In this document: positions 1 through 10,555 of the stretch, piece by piece
Layout of the letters: each line of letters begins with the position of its first letter
Numbering within the stretch: position 1 is the stretch's first letter
Assembly (NCBI GenBank): GCA_947452625.1
Contig: CANGEC010000002.1
Span: forward strand, 1 to 45,835
Length of the DNA: 45,835 nucleotides
Origin: Burkholderiaceae bacterium
GTDB lineage: Bacteria > Pseudomonadota > Gammaproteobacteria > Burkholderiales > Burkholderiaceae
Direction of reading: 5' to 3'
Program-made: the position numbers and the translations under genes
Notes under the pieces: generated by a model
Databases searched by the model: none
Told to the model about the DNA's origin: nothing
What the model saw: the letters and a program-made list of their open reading frames with translations, nothing else

Positions 1-588
1 GCTAAACTTACAATTTCCTATTGGATATAAATACAATGCTGATCCAGCCAACTCGGGTATAGTTTTAGAAAGATTCTGCTTATATTTACCACCAATAGCA
101 TGGGATGCATCCTCAATAATTTTAAAACCATATTGCCGGCTTAGATTGAAGATAGCTTCCATATCACAGGGTTGACCACACATATGAACAGGAATCAAAA
201 CTTTTGGCAGCTCTCCATTTTTTTCCGCCCAAGCCAACTTCTCTGTTAATTTCTCAATGCTCATATTGTAGGTGCGAGGATCAATATCTACGAAATCAAC
301 TCTTGCACCACAATAAAGAGCGCTATTTGCGGTAGCGACAAAGGTGTTAGGTGTCGTCCAAACCAAATCCCCGTCAGACACCCCCAAAGCCAAACAGGCA
401 ATATGCAGAGCACTAGTAGCACTATTAACAGCAACTGAGTACTGTGCACCGCAATAATCTCTAACTGTCTTTTCAAACAGAGGCACGATCGGCCCCTGAG
501 TTAAATAGTCTGAGTTCAGAACTGAAATTACTGCATCAATATCAGCCTGATTGATATCTTGGCGCCCATATGGAATATTTGTGTCCAA
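1..588 (-). CDS. pseC: DegT/DnrJ/EryC1-family aminotransferase, PseC-like (UDP-4-amino-4,6-dideoxy-N-acetyl-altrosamine transaminase), partial at window edge
   Basis: Own translation of minus strand: LDTNIPYGRQDINQADIDAVISVLNSDYLTQGPIVPLFEKTVRDYCGAQYSVAVNSATSALHIACLALGV...EDASHAIGGKY. Typical PseC N-terminus. Open to window start; apparent TTG start directly after an in-frame TAA. Missed by the ORF track. Confidence 0.82.
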   Translation of the reverse strand, partial: MDTNIPYGRQDINQADIDAVISVLNSDYLTQGPIVPLFEKTVRDYCGAQYSVAVNSATSALHIACLALGVSDGDLVWTTPNTFVATANSALYCGARVDFVDIDPRTYNMSIEKLTEKLAWAEKNGELPKVLIPVHMCGQPCDMEAIFNLSRQYGFKIIEDASHAIGGKYKQNLSKTIPELAGSALYLYPIGNCKFS

Positions 589-597
589 TTAATTTTC

Positions 598-1410
598 TCA
601 AAATATCTTGTAGTCCGCCCAAGTGGACAGAGTGTTTAAATAATTTTCACTAGTAAGATCTAAATTTTCTCGAAATGAAAGTTTCCTACCGGTATGCTCT
701 TCATAGGTTACCGAATTTATAAAGTCACTTTTTCCATCTAGCGTAATAGTGGTGATATCAATAAAATTCTTAGCTAGTTCAAAAAATTCCTCATTATAGT
801 TATTATGCACATCCAATTTCCCATGCCCCCTCTCATACCAATGCATTGTACGAGATGGATTATGAGTGTAGTCACAGCCAACTAAATATACATGGTCAAA
901 ACCCATATAAATTGCAAATGTTATTGACGTTCTTAGCGAGCCATGAAATGCATTAATTCTATTTGTGATGAAATTATCTGGCAATCTTCTATCATGAAAA
1001 TTAGCAAAAAAATAAATTATATTATTGCCTTGTAGCGTGGGGTAATTGCTTAAATTGATGAAGAATTTTTTCTCATTATACTTCTTGATAATATCCCTAT
1101 ACGCTCGTTGACGTGGATTTTTTTTATATGGCCCTACAGTGGCAGGGTTTCTTTCCAAGGGATAAAACCACCAAGGCTCAGAAACTATAAAAAACTCGGT
1201 TGTAAGCTTATGGAAATCATTATGAAATGGAATAAATCCACATGGAATAGCTAACTTGTTATTAAATGCTGCTAAATCAAACCATTTAATCGATACACCA
1301 TCGCCGATCAAGTAGCAGCTCTCCCCTTTATGTATATCTTTAAATTCATGCACTTTTGAAAGAAGAGGCATTGCAAGTGGTGCCAGTAAGTTCTTCATCG
1401 CCGACTTCAA
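598..1410 (-). CDS. DUF115 / MAF_flag10-like protein (6-hydroxymethylpterin pyrophosphokinase MptE-like fold)
   Basis: N-terminal 'EFKDIHKGESCYLIGDGVSIKWFDL' and 'GFDHVYLVGCDYTH' resemble the DUF115/MAF family. 1410 start is TTG; ATG at 1398 is an alternative start. Confidence 0.55.
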   Translation of the reverse strand: MKSAMKNLLAPLAMPLLSKVHEFKDIHKGESCYLIGDGVSIKWFDLAAFNNKLAIPCGFIPFHNDFHKLTTEFFIVSEPWWFYPLERNPATVGPYKKNPRQRAYRDIIKKYNEKKFFINLSNYPTLQGNNIIYFFANFHDRRLPDNFITNRINAFHGSLRTSITFAIYMGFDHVYLVGCDYTHNPSRTMHWYERGHGKLDVHNNYNEEFFELAKNFIDITTITLDGKSDFINSVTYEEHTGRKLSFRENLDLTSENYLNTLSTWADYKIF

Positions 1411-3185
1411 TTGGTACTCTTTTCATTTTCTGAAATAGCGCTACGATTAGAATCAACAATAAATTTTCCATCAACCAATTTGATAATCACATCACAATTT
1501 CTAAGGGTTGATGTTCTATGTGCCACAATAAAAAGTGTAAGGCTTTTACTGAGCCCCTCAATTGCGTCCATAACTTCTTGCTCAGTTTCGCCATCAAGAG
1601 CACTAGTAGCTTCATCGAAAATTAATACAGTAGCTTTCTTATATAAAGCTCTCGCAATACCAATTCTCTGACGCTGCCCACCACTCAGACGAACACCGCG
1701 TTCACCAACAACTGCACTATATCCCTCCGGGCGACCCTCAATAAAGTCAGCAATTCTTGCTTGTTGTGCCGCTTTGCGGACTAAGGCAATATCTATTTCA
1801 TTGCAAGGTACGCCAAATGCGATATTCTCAGCTATTGAAGTGTCTGCTAAATATATACTTTGTGGTACATGTGAGATTGAACGTTGCCATGCCCGATTAT
1901 CATCAGCCGTAATTAACTTCCCATCGACCAAAATATTACCTCGTGTAGGTTGAAGCAGGCCCATCAGCAAATCCAGTACGGTACTCTTTCCGCTGCCAGT
2001 ACTCCCAATAATTCCAACTCGTGTACCCTTAGAAATTGTTAAATTTACTTCATCAAGCACCCATGGGGAGTTGGAATTATATTGAAATCGAACGTCTTTA
2101 AATTGTATGGACCGTCCCATTACAAGTGGTTCAGGCTCCAGTAGGCTGGACTGCTTTGGGAGCGGTTGATCAAGCAAGGCCAGCACATCAGCCAACGCCG
2201 CATGACCGCCCAATACAACCGACCAATTACCGTAAAGCTGTTGCATAAGTGGCAATAGTCGCTGAGCACCCAATGCAAGCATCGATAATATTGGTAATGC
2301 TGTGGCCACGCCGCCTGCTCTATGACTTAAGATCAGAACAAAAACGGCAATGAGTGCCATGCCTAATGCCTCCATAACATAACGCGGGGCTTGATTGATG
2401 AATGTATTTTCACCTCCCGCACGCTGTAGCTGAAGTATTGCATCGCTATATAGATTGCTGTAGACTTTTTGCGTACCGTCCAGCAAGATGTCGCGGATTG
2501 CGCCAAGCCCCTCTTGTAGGGCCTTGACCACTCGTGTTTGCTCTTGGGTAATGCAGTGGCTGTTATTTACTAAACGCCCGCGAGCATAGTAACCAATAAC
2601 CCCATAAGCGGCCCCAAAGCTAGTAGCGGCGAGAATGGCTACCATTGGATCAACAACAAGCAGCGTGGTTAAGATTGCGATAAATAACACAGTAGATGTG
2701 ATGGCCACTGCTAAAGACAACAAAATGCTTGATGCAGTGCCTACTTTTTGCGTAATGCCACTGATTATTTCACTACTACTACGCGCTATGTGCGCGCTAT
2801 AGGCTTGATAAAGCGTGCGCCGATATATCTCGATACTAAGGTCTGCACCAGTGGCGTTACCAAGGCGGATACTAACCCATAGCAAAAGTAAACGTAACGC
2901 TCCCGCTACCAGCGCGGCAACGGCGAAACCTATAGTCAGAGGAAGAACGAGCTCGCCTGCCGATGTAATACCTAGTGACCTCACAAAACTTGTCAGCCAA
3001 GGTGATGCAAATACTTTTTCAGGCTGAGTCAAGATTCCAATAAATGGCAAAACCGCTCCCAAACTGACTACTTCAGCCAAAGAGCTAAACACAGTTAATC
3101 CAATCATGGCCAAAAACTGCTTTCGACGACGCAGGCTAATATGATGCCAAAGTCGTTTTAATAAGATTGTTATAGGTTGTTGCAT
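1407..3185 (-). CDS. ABC transporter, fused permease/ATPase (MsbA/PglK-like flippase)
   Basis: N-terminal TM segments; Walker A 'GSTGSGKST', signature 'LSGGQRQRIGIARAL', Walker B 'VLIFDEATSALD', H-loop 'VAHR'. Confidence 0.9.
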   Translation of the reverse strand: MQQPITILLKRLWHHISLRRRKQFLAMIGLTVFSSLAEVVSLGAVLPFIGILTQPEKVFASPWLTSFVRSLGITSAGELVLPLTIGFAVAALVAGALRLLLLWVSIRLGNATGADLSIEIYRRTLYQAYSAHIARSSSEIISGITQKVGTASSILLSLAVAITSTVLFIAILTTLLVVDPMVAILAATSFGAAYGVIGYYARGRLVNNSHCITQEQTRVVKALQEGLGAIRDILLDGTQKVYSNLYSDAILQLQRAGGENTFINQAPRYVMEALGMALIAVFVLILSHRAGGVATALPILSMLALGAQRLLPLMQQLYGNWSVVLGGHAALADVLALLDQPLPKQSSLLEPEPLVMGRSIQFKDVRFQYNSNSPWVLDEVNLTISKGTRVGIIGSTGSGKSTVLDLLMGLLQPTRGNILVDGKLITADDNRAWQRSISHVPQSIYLADTSIAENIAFGVPCNEIDIALVRKAAQQARIADFIEGRPEGYSAVVGERGVRLSGGQRQRIGIARALYKKATVLIFDEATSALDGETEQEVMDAIEGLSKSLTLFIVAHRTSTLRNCDVIIKLVDGKFIVDSNRSAISENEKSTN

Positions 3186-4181
3186 TTATGAGTGTTTCTG
3201 GAAATTCAAAATGCTGGTGCAAATTTTTTGCAAATTTCTAGTTGCTTTCCAGTTCAAATCAAAGTTAGCTTTGTCCACCCTAGCATAGCAAGCGGCAACA
3301 TCTCCAGCACGTCTTGCCTTAATGTTTATAGGAATAGTTTTGCCACTTGCATCCTCAAAAGCTTTAACCATTTCAAGAACGCTATTACCTTTACCAGTAC
3401 CCAAATTATATGTGTGCAAACCAGAATTCCGCTCTGTAAAATTTAAGGTTGCCAAGTGTCCATCAGCAAGATCCATGACATGAATGTAATCTCGCACACC
3501 AGTACCGTCAGGTGTATCGTAATCATTACCGTATACATTAAGACATAGTAATTTACCTAGAGCAACCTGAGATATATAGGGCATTAAATTATTTGGGGTA
3601 CCACCAGGATCTTCGCCAATTAGACCAGTCTCATGCGCACCAACCGGATTGAAGTAGCGCAAAGAGACTATGCACAACGAGGGATCTGAAGCCGCGACAT
3701 CAGCTAATATTTCTTCTATATGAAGCTTACTGCGTCCATAAGGATTGATTGCCTTGGTAGGGTGACGCTCATCAATAGGCAAATATTGCGGGACGCCATA
3801 TATAGTCGCACTACTGCTAAAGATTAAGGTTTTGATATTACTCACGCGCATGGCTCGCAGCAAATTAACGGTACCACTTACATTATTATCAAAATAATCT
3901 ATTGGTTTTTGAAAGGATTCACCTACCGCCTTTAATCCTGCAAAATGAATCACGGCATCGATTTTGTAATCTTGCAGTATTCTAGTAACAAGTACTGTGT
4001 CACGAACATCGCCCTCAACACAAGGCAACACCTCACCCAAAATCCTTTCCAGCCGATCTAAAACGCTTTTTTGACTATTGCAGAAGTTGTCCAAAAGCAC
4101 CACCTCATGACCAGCCTCTGAAAGCGCGACTGCAGTATGGCTACCAATATATCCAGCACCGCCAGTTAAAAGAATATTCAC
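3186..4181 (-). CDS. galE: UDP-glucose 4-epimerase
   Basis: GGAGYIGSHT NAD motif, YGRSKLHIEE active site, NPVGAHETGLIGEDP, GVRDYIHVMDLADGH. Confidence 0.95.
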   Translation of the reverse strand: MNILLTGGAGYIGSHTAVALSEAGHEVVLLDNFCNSQKSVLDRLERILGEVLPCVEGDVRDTVLVTRILQDYKIDAVIHFAGLKAVGESFQKPIDYFDNNVSGTVNLLRAMRVSNIKTLIFSSSATIYGVPQYLPIDERHPTKAINPYGRSKLHIEEILADVAASDPSLCIVSLRYFNPVGAHETGLIGEDPGGTPNNLMPYISQVALGKLLCLNVYGNDYDTPDGTGVRDYIHVMDLADGHLATLNFTERNSGLHTYNLGTGKGNSVLEMVKAFEDASGKTIPINIKARRAGDVAACYARVDKANFDLNWKATRNLQKICTSILNFQKHS

Positions 4182-4254
4182 AAAAGTTCTTTTGATTAAT
4201 GATTGAATAGTACTTAATTAAACATCAAGCCCGCTAATACACGCTCCCAGACAC

Positions 4255-5592
<1,338 letters not shown>

Positions 5593-5939
5593 TTGGCAAG
5601 CGCTTTCAATTGACTTCTTATTAGCATCAAATTTTATAATAAACACGCAAAGCAACACTCTTTTTTAGCAGGATATGTATATTGCCAAAATTATGCTCTC
5701 TTTCCTATCTGAAATGACCCAATATAGACTTATACCCTTAAAATGATATCGAGCCACCAAGTTGTTCAGGAGATTTTCCAATATCATTAAGATCCAACCA
5801 AACTAGAGGGTTTTGCTCACTCTCAAAATATCCTCCCTATGCGATCGTTACCATTAGATAATGTGGGTGGTACCATTTACATCTTTAGACTTGCTCTCAT
5901 GCTTTCTAATAGCTAATTACTCAATATCCACCACCAACC

Positions 5940-7298
5940 CCTCAATCAAAAAACGCGGCACATCATATTTTGCTTTGGGCGGTATCTTTGTTGGTGATTT
6001 GACCGCTTCCCGGCACGATTGCGCTGCGGCATACTCTTTTGGGTCTTGGATTTATTGTGAGTTTTTTTCTTAAAAGACTATACAAAAGTAATTTTTTACT
6101 CACTTGCCTGGCCTTTATGGGTCTTTTTGGCCTTTTACCCTTGGCTATTACTCGATTTAGTTCCGTTTTCACACAATTTTGACAATCAACTCTATAAGTT
6201 GCATAACGTTTGGTTGCAGTGCCCGCTTACCATCCCAATAGGAATAAGCTTAGGGCTAATCTTGACTGATTCTCAAGCAACTCATCCAAAAAACTCAAAC
6301 ACTGATGTAAAAAATTTACCTAAGGAATGGGATTTTCTTGATAGTAAATACACTATTTTGTTGATTTTATTAGACCTCTTAGGAACCGCCCTCATTTGCT
6401 CCGGACAATATGCTTACAGGGTCTTAATCAATTAACTAATTCATGAAGAAATTCTGCCTGCCTTTTACAAGGCAAAAGCACCTTTTATAGTAAGCGCCGC
6501 TCTAGCATTACCCCTATGCTTTGTTTAATTTTGCAGGCGATCAATCACCAGATGAGCCGCTAGTGGACGCTGATCGGACTTTTTGGCATTGGCATTACTT
6601 TATTTACACTAAACTTTGGCAATACCAAAAACGGTATGGCAATTTTTATGGTGTGATTGGGAATCTTTGCGCTCAACCTAATCTTTAGAATGTCATAGAA
6701 TCTACGCAAATCTATGGTTGCGGCCATCATCTACTTGATCATCGTCAGTCTTTCTTGTGTAGGCATTACAAGGCATCTCGAAAAAAACCTTGCTTGGGCT
6801 GAAATGTCCGAGAACATTGCGGTTGCGCTAGACATTGACCATCAAAACTACTGGAAAAATCGCAATACTTATCCACAGGCTCCCATCAATAGCTGCGGCA
6901 CTCTAGTTGACGCCAGTACCTATGAGCGAGTCGCCTGGTTTAGGGCGGGTATTAGCCTCCTTCATGAGAATCCTCTGGGTTATGGTTTGCTACACCATTC
7001 TTTTAAGGCTCTAGCTACCATGAAGTGGCCTAATTTTATAAACCAGTCGGCAGCCTGCTGGGCGCCACCCATAGCGCTTGGATGGATTTTGCGCTGGGCC
7101 TTGGATTTCCAGCGTTATTGCTGGTGCTTATACCGTTATTTTCCGCATGGTATCGCTCCCTGCATTATGAAGGCTTATGGTTTGCGCATGCATCCTGGGG
7201 CATTCCGATTTTTACCTTTGCATACCTCACGACTGAGGCCAATGAAGTGCATGACACAGAAATTCTATTTTTTATGATTGCATTTTTTCCGGGCTAAT
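5940..7298 (+). pseudogene. Decayed O-antigen ligase/polymerase (WaaL/Wzy-C family)
   Basis: 'WAVSLLVI*PLPGTIALRHTLLGLGFIVSFFLKRL...FGLLPLAITRFSSVFTQF*' and later 'LFGIGITLFTLNFGNTKNGMAIFMV*LGIF', 'TYERVAWFRAGISLLHENPLGYGLLHHSFKALATMKWPNF' then a frame change near 7045-7050 to 'GATHSAWMDFALGLGFPALLLVLIPLF'. In-frame stops at 6000-6002 and 6180-6182. Confidence 0.8.
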
Positions 7299-7504
7299 GT
7301 TGCAAAACCCGTAACCGAGATATTGACCAATAAAAATGCAGATCTTTATAAACACTTGGCCTTACCTAGACAAAAACCCATAAAATAATTTACGTCGTCT
7401 ATCCAATGGTTAACTGGCTAATTTTTTCAACTCAACTTAAGCACAGTTTTCCTGTCAACCGTCAGGCATATTTCAATATTATTTTTATGTTAGATTTTAA
7501 AAAA

Positions 7505-7890
7505 CTAATCAAAAATTGAGTCGGATTGATATTTTCTTGTATACCCATATTGAGAAAGTAGTAAATATATTTTTTCACGCATTGGAGTGTAGTTATGCTC
7601 GCAAAAAATGATTTTTATATTGTATTTTGAAAAATCAAAAGAATTTAATATTTTAAACTCACTGCCTTTTGCATCAATAGATAAGAAATCAATATCTAAC
7701 GGCACATTATATTTATTAAGTAAATCATTGAGTGAAATAGTTGAGACCTCATATTGAGCCCCGTTTTCTCTGCTCTTTGAATGCTCATCCACCGCATTAA
7801 ATTGAGTAATCGTCGAGACTTCTGTAGTATCCACTTGATTAAAATTTAAGCACTCTCCAGACCCACTCCAAACACAAGATTTTTCTACAA
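7505..7890 (-). pseudogene. Truncated FkbM-family methyltransferase (C-terminal remnant)
   Basis: 'VSTISLNDLLNKYNVPLDIDFLSIDAKGSEFKILNSFDFSKYNIKIIFCEHNYTPMREKIYLLLSQYGY' matches the FkbM C-terminal pattern (DfLkID.eG.E..vL). Homology-like reading continues upstream (EKSCVWSGSGECLNFNQVDTTEV) to an in-frame TAG with no N-terminal half. Confidence 0.7.
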
Positions 7891-7965
7891 ACTAATCTCG
7901 ATTTTTTAGTAAATCGTCATGCGATATTCTTGCTGGCTCAGGTAAAACCCAAAAAGGAGAAATAA

Positions 7966-8106
7966 GTGGCTAGCACCCCAAAAATTAAGCTACGCAACCC
8001 TGTAACTGAATGTGCCCAATCCATTCGCAAAGAAAACTTTGGCAAGTAACATAACTACGGCATTAAAGACTGCATCGCCTCGATTGCTGCCAGCAAAATC
8101 AAGTAA
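7966..8106 (+). pseudogene. Short ORF interrupted by one in-frame TAA; function unknown
   Basis: GGAG upstream of GTG; reads MASTPKIKLRNPVTECAQSIRKENFGK*HNYGIKDCIASIAASKIK*. Confidence 0.3.
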
Positions 8107-8171
8107 TCATCGCCAATAGCGTCTCAAATGCTCGTATTTCAGGGGCTTTGAGGCGAATTGATACCCAAAAA

Positions 8172-8714
8172 CTACCTCACAGGCCTATTGGGATAGGGCT
8201 TACCTGTCATATTGTTGTAAATCGCTCCAGCCAAAATCAACAAGCCCGAGTCAATCATGGCCGGAAAAAAAGCATAGCGATAATGCGTGACATGCCCTAA
8301 GACCGCAATCATCGCTACTGCAGCAGCTGGCGGGTGTAAGCAGCGCAGGAGAAACATTCCCATAATAGAGAGAGCTGCTGCAATTGGCATTGCCAACAGG
8401 GGCTCACCAACCAGTTTTGCCGCAGTAATGCCAACCAAGGCGGATAAGGTATTGCCGGCAACCACAGCCCACGGCTGAGCCATCGGACTGCCAGGTAAAG
8501 CAAAGACCAAGAGTGCGCTCGCACCCAAAGAAGCCATGAGCCACTCGTCAATACCACTCAGATCACCAAGCTCTTTAGCGATAGTGAGCACTAACATCAA
8601 CCCCACAAAGGCACCAATACAGGAACGCAGACGCTCCCGCCAGTGGACGGCAGGCTGATCACCCCCTAGATAAAAGGAGTAGCGCTTCCAGAGGTATTTA
8701 CTGGTGTGTCTCAT
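8172..8714 (-). CDS. HPP family integral membrane protein
   Basis: 'SLGASALLVFALPGSPMAQPWAVVAGNTLSALVG' and 'LRCLHPPAAAVAMIAVLG' are HPP-family hallmarks. Confidence 0.9.
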   Translation of the reverse strand: MRHTSKYLWKRYSFYLGGDQPAVHWRERLRSCIGAFVGLMLVLTIAKELGDLSGIDEWLMASLGASALLVFALPGSPMAQPWAVVAGNTLSALVGITAAKLVGEPLLAMPIAAALSIMGMFLLRCLHPPAAAVAMIAVLGHVTHYRYAFFPAMIDSGLLILAGAIYNNMTGKPYPNRPVR

Positions 8715-8772
8715 ATTGATGACTCTAAATAGAATTTAATGGTGACCGCTTCTTGTGAGCGTCTTGAACCTG

Positions 8773-8804
8773 ATAAAAAAATAGCCACCCTCTCAGGCGG
8801 CTAT
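8773..8804 (-). terminator. Rho-independent terminator downstream of the HiPIP gene
   Basis: Minus strand: ATAGCCGCC TGAGA GGGTGGCTAT followed by TTTTTT; ATAGCC/GGCTAT stem. Confidence 0.75.
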
Positions 8805-8840
8805 CGTTGCTGACATGCAATCTTTTAATTCAAAGAAGAC

Positions 8841-9149
8841 TTAAGCCTTCTTAGCGTAAGCAGAGCACCAGCCCTTAGCGGCTACTTGCTTACCAGCAAA
8901 CAATGCACAACCACCAGCAGCAGAACCTGCAGCGCCTTGGTAGAGGGCGCAATTGCTACAAGCTTGTGGAGCTGCGTATTTAGCGTATTTAGCCTTATCG
9001 ACTTTAGAAGCATCCGCTTTGTAACCCAATGCAGCAGCTTGTGGATCTGTTTCAGCAACCATAGCTTGAGCTTGAACAGTATTGTTAAATGCCAAAGTAG
9101 CAGCACCAGCAGCTGAAATGATCATGAATTGGCGACGAGTAGTTTTCAT
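8841..9149 (-). CDS. High-potential iron-sulfur protein (HiPIP) with Tat signal
   Basis: TRRQFM twin-arginine motif; cysteine pattern 'CSNCALYQG...GGCALF...GWCSAY'. Confidence 0.93.
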   Translation of the reverse strand: MKTTRRQFMIISAAGAATLAFNNTVQAQAMVAETDPQAAALGYKADASKVDKAKYAKYAAPQACSNCALYQGAAGSAAGGCALFAGKQVAAKGWCSAYAKKA

Positions 9150-9277
9150 ATTGACTCCATTGGGTTAAGAAATAAATCGTGATAAATCAAAAGCAAATTC
9201 CGAATAATAGCGATCATAGAGCAGAAGAAATCACTGCACCATACTCAAGCTAATCCCTTGATTTATATAGCTTATTA

Positions 9278-9296
9278 GTTGAGAACTGTTCTCAAC
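9278..9296. promoter_or_regulatory. Perfect 19-bp palindrome, putative operator upstream of HiPIP
   Basis: GTTGAGAAC T GTTCTCAAC (9+1+9). Confidence 0.6.
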
Positions 9297-9349
9297 CATT
9301 CGATAAAGTGAATGGGGGTTTCAAGCCCTACTCTCGCATCGATGCTGGA

Positions 9350-10114
9350 TTAACGTTTCTCGAGCAAAGAGAGGAACTCACGTCGTAAATTCGGATCCTT
9401 GAGGAAAGCCCCGCGCATCACGCTGTTAACCATTTTTGAGTCGCGATCCTTAACACCCCGCCACTGCATACAGAAATGATCAGCATCCATCACGATTGCG
9501 ACCCCAATCGGCTTGATCTTTCTCTCGAGCATATCAGCAAGCTCAACGACTGCCTCTTCCTGAATTTGCGGGCGACACATCACCCACTCGGTCAGACGTG
9601 AGTATTTAGAAAGCCCAATCAAAGCCGATTGCTTATTGGGGAGAACGCCAATCCAAACCCTGCCCATAATTGGGCAAAGATGATGAGAACAGGCACTTCT
9701 GACCGTGATCGGACCAATAATCATCAACTCATTTAAATGGCTAATATTGGGAAACTTTGTCAGCGTCGGTTGCTCGGTATAGCGACCGTTAAAAACTTCT
9801 TGCACGTACATCTTGGCAACGCGTCGACTAGTGTTTTTAGTGTTGTGGTCGCTGTCAGTATCAATGACTAGACTCTCTAAGACCGCTTGCATCTTCTCGG
9901 CAACTTCATCAACCAAGCCCTCTAATTCACCTGGCTTAATAAAGGCCGAGATATTGTCATTTGCATGAAAGCGGGCTTTTTGGGCCTGAATGCGTTTACG
10001 AATTACCACCGAAAGTGGGATACCAGCATCAGCTTTCTGGCTCGCTTTTTTTGCTGGCGTCGCCTTCTTGGCCACAGCCTTCTTTACTGGAGTGGTGATT
10101 TTCTTAGTTGGCAT
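9350..10114 (-). CDS. folE: GTP cyclohydrolase I (FolE) with Lys/Ala/Pro-rich N-terminal tail
   Basis: 'TVRSACSHHLCPIMG', 'LIGLSKYSRLTEWVMCRPQIQEE', 'DADHFCMQWRGVKD' align with FolE Zn/catalytic motifs; N-term 'KKITTPVKKAVAKKATPAKKASQKA'. Confidence 0.88.
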   Translation of the reverse strand: MPTKKITTPVKKAVAKKATPAKKASQKADAGIPLSVVIRKRIQAQKARFHANDNISAFIKPGELEGLVDEVAEKMQAVLESLVIDTDSDHNTKNTSRRVAKMYVQEVFNGRYTEQPTLTKFPNISHLNELMIIGPITVRSACSHHLCPIMGRVWIGVLPNKQSALIGLSKYSRLTEWVMCRPQIQEEAVVELADMLERKIKPIGVAIVMDADHFCMQWRGVKDRDSKMVNSVMRGAFLKDPNLRREFLSLLEKR

Positions 10115-10180
10115 CTTAGTCTTAAAATAAAGTGGGGGTCATGGGCTACATTCAGCTTGGGCTGAGTGTTGTAATCAGTA

Positions 10181-10555
10181 TTAAATCTGGAAAAAAATGG
10201 CAATGACGCTAGATAAGCCCGCAAGCCAGACCAGTGATCTAGCGGTTGCCCAATTAGCAACATAACAAACCAAATACGCCAAGCGACAAACGACAAAACA
10301 CACTGCCAGAAAATCAATTCTTTCCTGTGGAGCATGTGCAACAGCAGCAATAATCACCGCCGCAAAAAAGAGTGGGAGGGATTCAAAAAGATTGGCTTGC
10401 GCAGCATTCGCGCGCGCTCTAAAGCCACTTTGCTTAGCAAGCCATTCTCTTGGGTGGTTGTTGTCGTAATTCTCAAAACCTTTTTTGGCAATACCGGCAG
10501 CAACATAAGGCAATAAGCCCATAACTAGAACACAGGCAAATGCAATCGTCATCAT
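10181..10555 (-). CDS. MAPEG family protein
   Basis: '[66 protein letters not shown]' MAPEG pattern. Confidence 0.85.
   Translation of the reverse strand: MMTIAFACVLVMGLLPYVAAGIAKKGFENYDNNHPREWLAKQSGFRARANAAQANLFESLPLFFAAVIIAAVAHAPQERIDFLAVCFVVCRLAYLVCYVANWATARSLVWLAGLSSVIAIFFQI

Noticed and set aside
288-476. 62-aa minus ORF MKRQLEIIAVHST...
   Set aside because: Out of frame with the clear PseC reading on the same strand.
5861-6435. ORFs 5861..6073 and 6127..6435 as real small proteins
   Set aside because: They are frame fragments across the decayed O-antigen ligase, not separate genes.
6869-6879. TTATCCACA DnaA-box match
   Set aside because: Single site within the ligase relic coding remnant; no cluster around it.
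6714-7297. 187-aa and 71-aa + ORFs as separate genes
   Set aside because: Parts of the same O-antigen ligase relic joined by a frameshift near 7045.
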